Shown: positions 6,382 through 10,747 of the stretch, one piece after another
Layout: every line of letters begins with the position of its first letter
Numbering within the stretch: the first letter of the stretch is position 1
Virus record (IMG/VR): IMGVR_UViG_3300025086_000215
Location: 1-25,456 of that record
Length of the DNA stretch: 25,456 nucleotides
Strand: one strand, 5' to 3'
Origin: a virus
The notes under the pieces: model-generated
The model's database searches: none
Told to the model about the DNA's origin: nothing
Seen by the model: only the letters and a program-made list of their open reading frames with translations
Position numbers and translations under genes: made by a program

Positions 6382-6514
6382 CTTTTCGATTTTTATTTGC
6401 ATTGTCTTTGTCCTTATTGCGATTGTACTTCTTCTTGTTAGGCACAGTCTGTGTGGCAGTCCTGCGTCTGTTCTGTGCCATTATTTTTGCCACAGGATTT
6501 ATACGTCTAATCAT
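6362..6514 (-). CDS. 50-aa basic Asn/Lys-rich protein
   Basis: The product has MIRRINPVAKIMAQNRRRTA at its start and an Asn/Lys/Asp repeat-like tail (KKYNRNKDKDNANKNRKDE). AAGGAG sits seven bases before the ATG at 6514, a much better site than the internal ATG at 6481. Palindrome copy 2 lies 14 bases upstream of the start. It is probably disordered and nucleic-acid-binding. Function unknown. Confidence 0.6.
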   Translation of the reverse strand: MIRRINPVAKIMAQNRRRTATQTVPNKKKYNRNKDKDNANKNRKDESTKD

Positions 6515-6528
6515 GCGTCAACTCCTTA

Positions 6529-6542
6529 GTCCAACATTGGAC
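6529..6542. promoter_or_regulatory. 14-bp palindrome, copy 2
   Basis: GTCCAACATTGGAC in a true intergenic leader, directly upstream of the AAGGAG of the 50-aa gene and 7 bp from the stem-loop at 6550-6612. Confidence 0.85.
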
Positions 6543-6549
6543 TTGTCTA

Positions 6550-6612
6550 GTATACCTAAGTGAATAAAACACTTTCATTAAACATTCAAGTGTTTTTTCA
6601 CATAAGGTATAC
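6550..6612 (-). repeat. 25-bp imperfect inverted repeat
   Basis: Arms 6550-6574 and 6588-6612 begin and end GTATACC / GGTATAC and share AAAACACTT / AAGTGTTTT at the loop side, with one-base bulges between. The loop is 13 bases. It lies between the stop of the 211-aa gene and palindrome copy 2. It may be a terminator for the upstream gene, an operator, or both; there is no terminal T-run in the leftward direction. Confidence 0.75.
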
Positions 6613-6621
6613 ATAAGAGGT

Positions 6622-7257
6622 TTAAGCGATACCATGCATTTTGCGCCATGTGACCCATGTCACAGCTTGCAGTTCATATGCTTTGAACTTGCGACCATTG
6701 ACAGTGCAACGCTTGGCGGCTTGGCGGTATGCCTCTTGCAGATTGGCATATTCTTTAACGCCAATGCTAGTCTTGTCATCTGTAAGACTAACACGCTCTG
6801 CATAAGCAATGTTGCGAGCATGACCATCAATGGTGCAAGTGTCATCACCCATGATGTTTTCATAAAAGCAAACAATCTTCTTGCCATTAAGAATAGTCTT
6901 AATGCTATTGTGGCTTGGTCTAATCTGTCCAAGTATATGCCACGCTTTGTCTCGCATGGCATTGTATGTACAGACAGACACACTGTCTACACTGCGACCA
7001 TTGACAAACGCATCAATTAAATCACGAGCATTTGTGACATTGGTAGACCAACGATTGTTTGGTGACAATGCCGCCACAACGCCAGCCACAACATGAATGG
7101 CAATGCCATAAGACTTGTATTGCTCCGCAAGTTGGCGGCACTCCTCATACGCCTCTGCATACCATGCAATACCATGTGCCACATCTTCAGGCTTTGCTTT
7201 GCGTCTGATAGCAATAATATTTTTCACTGCAATTTGCATATTGAACTCGATAGGCAT
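6622..7257 (-). CDS. Conserved phage protein, DNA-glycosylase-like pattern
   Basis: This 211-aa protein carries VVAALSPNNRWSTNVTNARD (residues about 60-80), TYNAMRDKAWHIL, LNGKKIVCFYENIMG, TIDGHARNIAY and a C-terminal YELQAVTWVTWRK. I recognise this set from uncharacterised phage proteins. The helix-rich 'ALSP..RW' and 'TID.H' elements recall the helix-hairpin-helix glycosylase/endonuclease III fold, so DNA repair or modification is possible but unproven. The ATG at 7257 has GGGAG eight bases upstream and forms TAATG with the previous stop. Confidence 0.7.
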   Translation of the reverse strand: MPIEFNMQIAVKNIIAIRRKAKPEDVAHGIAWYAEAYEECRQLAEQYKSYGIAIHVVAGVVAALSPNNRWSTNVTNARDLIDAFVNGRSVDSVSVCTYNAMRDKAWHILGQIRPSHNSIKTILNGKKIVCFYENIMGDDTCTIDGHARNIAYAERVSLTDDKTSIGVKEYANLQEAYRQAAKRCTVNGRKFKAYELQAVTWVTWRKMHGIA

Positions 7258-7526
7258 TAGTAAATCTCCCATGCATCATCTAACCAACGCTGTGCTGTAG
7301 CCTCATCCGGGCAACCCACAGCCATTACACCTGCCACAGCAAGTGATTCTTCTCTTGCATCACGCTGGGCATCCTCTTCTGCCCATTGCTCTAGCTTCAG
7401 GATTTCATCACCTAACTCATTATAGGTGAAGCTATTTCCATAGCCATATGACGGACGGCATCCATGATACGCTTTGAACGCATCACTGAAAGCCTGACAC
7501 ATATCTTCATAGGTAGCAATTCTCAT
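7257..7526 (-). CDS. Hypothetical acidic protein, 89 aa
   Basis: The protein begins MRIATYEDMCQAFSDAFKAY and has SYGYGNSFTYNELGDEIL then an acidic helix-rich end. The pattern 'F.AY.G..P....FTYNE' is typical of a small phage protein family of unknown role. AGGAG lies six bases before the ATG. Its 35-bp leader, including palindrome copy 3, is identical to that of the 88-aa gene upstream. Coupled to the 211-aa gene by TAATG. Confidence 0.7.
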   Translation of the reverse strand: MRIATYEDMCQAFSDAFKAYHGCRPSYGYGNSFTYNELGDEILKLEQWAEEDAQRDAREESLAVAGVMAVGCPDEATAQRWLDDAWEIY

Positions 7527-7527
7527 G

Positions 7528-7562
7528 TTTAACTCCTGTTAATGTTAGTCCAACATTGGACC
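7528..7562. repeat. 35-bp leader repeat, copy A
   Basis: An exact 35-bp copy of 7965-7999. It contains the AGGAG ribosome site (CTCCT on plus), TTAATGTTA and palindrome copy 3. A further AGTTAAG follows in both copies. The flanking genes share no obvious protein similarity. Confidence 0.9.
7548..7561. promoter_or_regulatory. 14-bp palindrome, copy 3
   Basis: GTCCAACATTGGAC, 21 bp before the start of the 89-aa gene and 7 bp from the 23-bp RNA-like stem at 7569. Confidence 0.85.
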
Positions 7563-7568
7563 AGTTAA

Positions 7569-7691
7569 GCGACTCTCAGCTATGCTGATACCGTTGTACT
7601 CAATCGGACCAGCCTCATAAGCACAGGTTCGGACCAGCCTCACCTTATGCAGTACCAGCATAGCTGAAAGCCGCAATCCTGCGGCACTCTT
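7569..7691 (-). ncRNA. Structured leader or non-coding RNA
   Basis: This is a 130-base gap with strong structure. Arms 7569-7591 and 7652-7674 pair over 23 bp. The three imperfect positions are all transitions that keep G.U pairs in minus-strand RNA but would be A.C mismatches in plus-strand RNA. Inside lies a 6-bp stem CATAAG/CTTATG (7616-7621 with 7644-7649) and a 14-base exact repeat TCGGACCAGCCTCA (7604-7617, 7629-7642). A separate hairpin, GCCGCA/TGCGGC with a 4-base loop (7670-7685), shares bases with the foot of the long stem, so the two are alternatives. It follows the stop of the 88-aa gene and precedes palindrome copy 3. It may be an attenuator, a riboswitch-like leader or a stand-alone RNA; it is not a tRNA. 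Confidence 0.65.
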
Positions 7692-7697
7692 TATTTT

Positions 7698-7964
7698 TTA
7701 ATGCTCCATGCTTTCAATAAATTTTTCAGCGCAAGCCAGTGCATCAAGATTTAAATCATTCTTCACACAAAAATCATGTGCAGATATTTTTAAACCATGT
7801 AATGCACCCCATTCTTTTGTGATAGCAAAGGGCCAAGCGTATGCAATTCCCACGACTTTTTCGCTGGCAATCACAAGAACATCACCTTCTTTGATGTTTT
7901 CATTAGCCATGCAAGAATCATAAGCTTCGTTCGTATTATCAAAATTCCAAACATTGTAAGTCAT
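7698..7964 (-). CDS. Hypothetical protein, 88 aa
   Basis: The product has a strand-rich middle (EGDVLVIASEKVVGIAYAWP) and a helical C-terminus (LDALACAEKFIESMEH). I recognise no family. AGGAG lies five bases before the ATG. It shares its exact 35-bp leader and palindrome with the 89-aa gene, and is followed by the structured RNA. It looks like a cassette with its own control region. Confidence 0.7.
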   Translation of the reverse strand: MTYNVWNFDNTNEAYDSCMANENIKEGDVLVIASEKVVGIAYAWPFAITKEWGALHGLKISAHDFCVKNDLNLDALACAEKFIESMEH

Positions 7965-7999
7965 TTTAACTCCTGTTAATGTTAGTCCAACATTGGACC
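7965..7999. repeat. 35-bp leader repeat, copy B
   Basis: Identical to 7528-7562. It starts at the base after the ATG of the 88-aa gene and ends after palindrome copy 4. One extra T then separates it from the shared AGTTAAG. Confidence 0.9.
7985..7998. promoter_or_regulatory. 14-bp palindrome, copy 4
   Basis: GTCCAACATTGGAC, 20 bp before the start of the 88-aa gene and 19 bp from the inverted repeat at 8018-8056. Confidence 0.85.
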
Positions 8000-8017
8000 T
8001 AGTTAAGTGTTGTATAA

Positions 8018-8056
8018 GTGTAATACACTATCACTAGAGTTTCTAGTGTATTACAC
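8018..8056 (-). repeat. Perfect 13-bp inverted repeat
   Basis: GTGTAATACACTA (8018-8030) and TAGTGTATTACAC (8044-8056) pair perfectly around a 13-base loop. A competing stem CACTAG/CTAGTG (8032-8037, 8043-8048) uses part of the same bases. It lies after the stop of the 79-aa gene and may act as its terminator or as an operator. Confidence 0.8.
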
Positions 8057-8064
8057 GTTACACA

Positions 8065-8304
8065 CTAAAGTAAACCCTTGTCAAGCAACTTCTGTTTCAG
8101 CACAAGCAAGGCTTGCATCTGGGCTTCACGCTTCAGCCTAGCGTCATAGTCACGCTTGGCGGCATCAGCCTGACCTGTAACGTAACAGCGAAACTCAGGC
8201 CGTGTCTCAGGCATTAGACCTCTGCCATAAGCATGGTCAAAAGACTGCCAGCTAGAGCCTAAAGGCTTGTGCTTGCCCATTGGGATTATGTGTTTACGAG
8301 CCAT
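8065..8304 (-). CDS. Hypothetical basic protein, 79 aa
   Basis: N-terminus MARKHIIPMGKHKPLGSSWQ, a central YGRGLMPETRPEFRCYVTGQ, and a long basic helix at the end (RDYDARLKREAQMQALLVLKQ). No family recognised; a coiled-coil or nucleic-acid-binding tail is likely. The start overlaps the stop of the membrane protein upstream as TAATG, with GAGGTGAG as ribosome site. Confidence 0.65.
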   Translation of the reverse strand: MARKHIIPMGKHKPLGSSWQSFDHAYGRGLMPETRPEFRCYVTGQADAAKRDYDARLKREAQMQALLVLKQKLLDKGLL

Positions 8305-8486
8305 TATCTCACCTCATCACTTAAATGTATTCCATACATTAGCCCTGCAAAGCCAAAGAGCATGCTAATCACTGAGCCTTCAGGCTCTCCACCTGTCACT
8401 GCAAAGAGCAGTGATAAACAAATTAGGCTAATGCCTAAACCAAAGGTAACGCAAGCTAACAGAGCTTTTAATACTTGTATTAACAT
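8304..8486 (-). CDS. Two-span membrane protein, 60 aa
   Basis: Two hydrophobic spans, about residues 5-28 (LKALLACVTFGLGISLICLS) and 38-54 (VISMLFGFAGLMYGI), joined by a short turn TGGEPEGS. GGAG lies nine bases before the ATG. Coupled to the 79-aa gene by TAATG. A small inner-membrane protein of unknown function. Confidence 0.65.
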   Translation of the reverse strand: MLIQVLKALLACVTFGLGISLICLSLLFAVTGGEPEGSVISMLFGFAGLMYGIHLSDEVR

Positions 8487-8517
8487 TTCGATTACTCCTA
8501 AAGGGTTAGACTGTAGC

Positions 8518-9099
8518 TTATGCTACAGCCTTAATGTTGTCTTCTTTCAGAAGATTGATTGCATCTTGCAAAGCAACTTCCAAGTCAGCAATGCTGACAT
8601 TGTGCAACTCAGCTTGCAGGATTGCTTCTAAAGCAATATCACCTGCTGTTTTAGGCTCAGCCTGCTCTTGAACCTGTGGTTCATTAGGTCCAACATTGGA
8701 CTTGTCTTCAGTCTCTGACTGTTCGGGTGTTTCATCAGCTTTAGCTGATTTACGCATTGCAGCTTGCAAAGCTGTCAGAGATGTAAAGCCTTTCTTTGAG
8801 GCTTGGATGAAGTCTCTTGCCGCATCTTCGTTTTCAACGAACCAAAGAGCCTCAGACCGTCTCCGCTTATCAATAGAATTGATACCACAATCTTTCAGTC
8901 TTGCAGACTGGATACGGCCACCAGCTTCTTGCTTTAAAGCAAACATCAGCTTTCCAAGCCTTGTATCAAAGCCATCGGCTTTCGTGGACTTGGTAAAGCG
9001 AGACTTATCTGCTCTGCAGATTGACTTCCATTCTTTGGCAAGAGCAAAGCCTTCAGCTTCAAGAGTATTGACTGCAGAGATTTGAGTTGAATTTTCCAT
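8518..9099 (-). CDS. Hypothetical leading gene of left arm, 193 aa
   Basis: This is the first gene of the leftward strand. Residues about 10-120 are basic and helix-rich (FALAKEWKSICRADKSRF, RLGKLMFALKQEAGGRIQSA, DKRRRSEALWFVENEDAARD, SLTALQAAMRKSAK), followed by an acidic Gln/Glu/Pro linker and a helical end. It suggests a DNA-interacting early protein, but I recognise no family. The ATG at 9099 has AAGGA upstream; a longer frame to 9249 would run through the 9116-9194 hairpin and lacks a site. Palindrome copy 5 lies in its coding sequence (SNVGP), so this gene could bind and contain the same element. Confidence 0.7.
   Translation of the reverse strand: MENSTQISAVNTLEAEGFALAKEWKSICRADKSRFTKSTKADGFDTRLGKLMFALKQEAGGRIQSARLKDCGINSIDKRRRSEALWFVENEDAARDFIQASKKGFTSLTALQAAMRKSAKADETPEQSETEDKSNVGPNEPQVQEQAEPKTAGDIALEAILQAELHNVSIADLEVALQDAINLLKEDNIKAVA
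8688..8701. promoter_or_regulatory. 14-bp palindrome, copy 5
   Basis: GTCCAACATTGGAC inside the acidic linker of the 193-aa gene, with the same reading frame through the site as copy 1 (Ser-Asn-Val-Gly). Confidence 0.75.
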
Positions 9100-9115
9100 T
9101 TTCGGTTCCTTTATT

Positions 9116-9194
9116 CTATCTTTAGGTTTTATAGGGATACATCCCCTTTCACTAACGTTCAAGGGGTGTATCCCGTAAAACCGTAAGAAGATAG
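9116..9194 (-). repeat. Long hairpin in leader of the 193-aa gene
   Basis: Arms CTATCTT (9116-9122), GGTTTTA, GGGATACA and CCCCTT on the left match AAGATAG (9188-9194), TAAAACC, TGTATCCC and AAGGGG on the right, with 1-3-base bulges and a 12-base loop. The whole dyad lies in the leader 17 bases before the ATG at 9099. It could control translation or transcription of the leftward operon. Confidence 0.8.
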
Positions 9195-9347
9195 TATAAG
9201 TTTGGGGTTGGTTCCTCGTGCGCCATCTCCTGCCCCTGCCGTTTCGCATGTGACTGCAAAAATATATTTCATATATATTTTGAAGTTGGTGCGTGAAACT
9301 CGCATGTCACATGACGAGGCTCAGTCTTCTGTAGCAGAACATATGGG

Positions 9348-9364
9348 GAACAGCCTTGCTGTTC
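9348..9364. repeat. Perfect 7-bp hairpin with 3-base loop
   Basis: GAACAGC-CTT-GCTGTTC, flanked by GGGG and AGGGGG. It is adjacent to palindrome copy 6. Confidence 0.7.
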
Positions 9365-9374
9365 AGGGGGTGTA

Positions 9375-9388
9375 GTCCAACATTGGAC
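9375..9388. promoter_or_regulatory. 14-bp palindrome, copy 6
   Basis: GTCCAACATTGGAC in the central non-coding region, the copy nearest the divergence point; 276 bp before the leftward start at 9099. Confidence 0.8.
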
Positions 9389-9393
9389 TTAAA

Positions 9394-9651
9394 CACCAAA
9401 GGTGATGTTAGAAAAGATGCATCGGCACTGCAACGCAGTGACAGTTTCAGAACCCTTGCCGTCACGTCATTCTGTAAGAATGGCAACTGATAACATAACA
9501 GTTGGCACAACTGAGGTGAAGCACAGCATCTATTACATCTTAGGATGTAGAGACACATCATCTAGTGGCTCACTGCCGCTGACAGCGCATCATCTGCGCC
9601 AAGCCTTGCGCACATGCGCACACAGTCAGGGGGTCGGGCAGGCTGCCAGCC
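9394..9651. other. Hairpin-rich non-coding region
   Basis: At least seven short dyads follow one another: CACC/GGTG (9394-9404), CACTG/CAGTG (9426-9440), CAACTG/CAGTTG (9484-9504), TACATC/GATGTA (9534-9549), GCGCA/TGCGC (9585-9599), GCGCA/TGCGC (9608-9619) and GGCT/AGCC (9641-9651). Weak frames here (9402-9692 plus, 9307-9561 minus) give unconvincing products. The stretch sits at the divergence of the two arms and may be a replication origin or regulatory hub; that is inference. Confidence 0.5.
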
Positions 9652-9736
9652 GGGGCGGTAGCGTAGTATATACACAGAAATACACAGATTAGGTAAATTC
9701 ACTGTTAACCACAGGTGCAACTGACACTATTTCTAT

Positions 9737-9786
9737 TGCCTAGTATTTGTGCAGTTACACATATTGTGCCTATTTTTTGTGCAGTT
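9737..9786. repeat. 20-bp direct repeat, 30-bp period
   Basis: TGCCTAGTATTTGTGCAGTT (9737-9756) and TGCCTATTTTTTGTGCAGTT (9767-9786) agree at 18 of 20 bases. They lie upstream of the rightward promoter and could be activator sites or iterons. Confidence 0.75.
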
Positions 9787-9794
9787 CTATAGGT

Positions 9795-9824
9795 AATGTA
9801 AATTATTTTGAGTCGCATTACATT
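9795..9824. repeat. Inverted repeat just upstream of rightward promoter
   Basis: AATGTAA (9795-9801) and TTACATT (9818-9824) flank a 16-base spacer, ending eight bases before the -35 box. Position suits an activator or repressor site. Confidence 0.5.
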
Positions 9825-9831
9825 TTAGGGG

Positions 9832-9860
9832 TTGACACTTATCTGCATATCTGGTATAAT
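9832..9860 (+). promoter_or_regulatory. Perfect sigma70-type rightward promoter
   Basis: TTGACA (9832-9837), a 17-base spacer and TATAAT (9855-9860), all matching consensus exactly. Transcription would start near 9867 and read into the right-arm operon. The strength predicted from the match, and the dyads around the start, imply a strong but regulated promoter used by the host RNA polymerase. Confidence 0.9.
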
Positions 9861-9876
9861 TATACTATAACTAAAT

Positions 9877-9960
9877 AACACTTAAAGTGTTACACTTAAC
9901 TGTCTTATAACTTATCTATATTTAATACTTAAAATGTGACACTTAAAGTGTAGACAGTTA
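9877..9960 (+). promoter_or_regulatory. Tandem palindromes below the rightward promoter
   Basis: ACACTTAAAGTGT occurs exactly at 9878-9890 (extended to AACACTT-A-AAGTGTT) and 9939-9951, 61 bp apart. TAACTGTC (9897-9904) and GACAGTTA (9953-9960) form a further inverted pair around the second copy. They lie in the first 100 bases of the transcript, so they could be operators, looping sites or RNA hairpins. Confidence 0.75.
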
Positions 9961-10004
9961 GATATCCCTATACGTAATTAAATACGTGTTTTAGGATTTT
10001 TCCC

Positions 10005-10226
10005 TTGACAAAATCTAAAAAATCAGTAAAACTATACACAGATAATGTACTTGATGCTTTCTATGAAGCTATCCGTACCAATACACTTGACCGTTTACAT
10101 ATCCCTCATAGTGATGTCTTCTATGTGCGACAGGCAGTAGAGGCACACTATGGGCGTTCCTTTACATTGAAGCACGTAGAGGACGCTATGCGAGCAGAGG
10201 GATGGAAAGAACCAAACGAGACTTAG
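10005..10226 (+). CDS. First right-arm gene, 73 aa hypothetical
   Basis: It starts at TTG, with AGGA eight bases upstream; there is no ATG in this frame. The product has a basic start (TKSKKSVKLYTDN) and a helical core (VLDAFYEAIRTNTLDRLHIP, YVRQAVEAHYGRSFTLKHVE). The pattern suggests a small helix-turn-helix-like or three-helix protein, though no family is certain. It is about 140 bases after the predicted transcription start and directly abuts the next gene. Confidence 0.7.
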   Translation: MTKSKKSVKLYTDNVLDAFYEAIRTNTLDRLHIPHSDVFYVRQAVEAHYGRSFTLKHVEDAMRAEGWKEPNET

Positions 10227-10451
10227 ATGTTTACCGCAATGATAATTGCATGTCACGTAGCTAATAATGCAATGTGCATGACCATCACAGATAATCGTGG
10301 GCCGTATGATACACCAGAAAGGTGTGAGGTTCGTGTAGAAGAAATGATTAAAGACTTAATTGGTATGTGGTCGGAATACAACGTGCCTATGGTATTTAAA
10401 TGGACAGGTTGTCTTGACCCTACAAAGCAAGGTAAAGGTACATCTACATAA
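10227..10451 (+). CDS. Small conserved phage protein, 74 aa
   Basis: The N-terminus MFTAMIIACHVANNAMCMTI is hydrophobic and could be a short signal or membrane anchor. The core GPYDTPERCEVRVEEMIKDL is a pattern I know from small marine-phage proteins of unknown role. Four cysteines (in IIACH, AMCMT, ERCEV, TGCLD) suggest disulfides after export. The ATG follows the previous stop without a gap and the stop overlaps the next ATG (TAATG). Confidence 0.7.
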   Translation: MFTAMIIACHVANNAMCMTITDNRGPYDTPERCEVRVEEMIKDLIGMWSEYNVPMVFKWTGCLDPTKQGKGTST

Positions 10452-10735
10452 TGCCACGTAAACCCAGCAAGATGCCTCCTCGCAATAAGAAGAACTTTCG
10501 ACCTACAAAGTCGGGAGCAGGTATGACTGCTGCAGGTGTTGCTGCATACAGAAAAAAGAATCCCGGTAGTAAACTAAAGACTGCTGTTACGGGTAAAGTA
10601 AAACCCGGAAGTAAAGATGCCAATAGACGTAAATCGTTTTGTGCTAGGTCTGCTGGTCAAATGAAAAAATTTCCCAAAGCTGCTAAAGACCCAAACAGCC
10701 GTTTGAGACAAGCACGCAAGCGTTGGAAGTGTTAA
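10451..10735 (+). CDS. Basic phage protein, DUF6321-like
   Basis: This 94-aa protein is rich in Lys/Arg and carries GMTAAGVAAYRKKNPGSKLK, then KPGSKDANRRKSFCARSAGQ, then DPNSRLRQARKRWKC at the C-terminus. The 'NPGSKLKTAVT', 'RRKSFCAR' and 'KRWKC' blocks match a protein family frequent in cyano- and other marine phages, which I believe is DUF6321; function unknown. Its charge suggests nucleic-acid binding, perhaps in the virion. Start overlaps the previous stop. Confidence 0.75.
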   Translation: MPRKPSKMPPRNKKNFRPTKSGAGMTAAGVAAYRKKNPGSKLKTAVTGKVKPGSKDANRRKSFCARSAGQMKKFPKAAKDPNSRLRQARKRWKC

Positions 10736-10747
10736 GGAGTATATGTA

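Noticed and set aside
6634-7020. Plus-strand 128-codon frame
   Set aside because: Lies opposite the conserved 211-aa gene; Cys/Asn/Ile-rich shadow without SD.
7620-7645. tRNA-like GGTTCGGACC loop
   Set aside because: No acceptor stem, D-arm or anticodon arm around it; it is part of the larger stem-loop element.
7670-7691. Rightward rho-independent terminator (GCCGCA/TGCGGC then T-rich)
   Set aside because: There is no plus-strand gene upstream to terminate, and the T-run is interrupted; kept only as an alternative fold.
8696-9085. Plus-strand 129-codon frame
   Set aside because: Opposite the 193-aa gene, no SD; left arm is otherwise all minus.
9100-9249. N-terminal extension of the 193-aa protein
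   Set aside because: It would translate through the long hairpin and has no SD; composition changes sharply at 9099.
9402-9692. Plus-strand frame of 96 codons in the central non-coding region
   Set aside because: No ribosome site, odd composition (His/Ser/Cys-rich), and it runs through several hairpins; the opposite-strand frame 9307-9561 is no better.
10005-10010. TTGACA at 10005 as a -35 box
   Set aside because: No good -10 follows; the TTG is better explained as the start codon with AGGA upstream.
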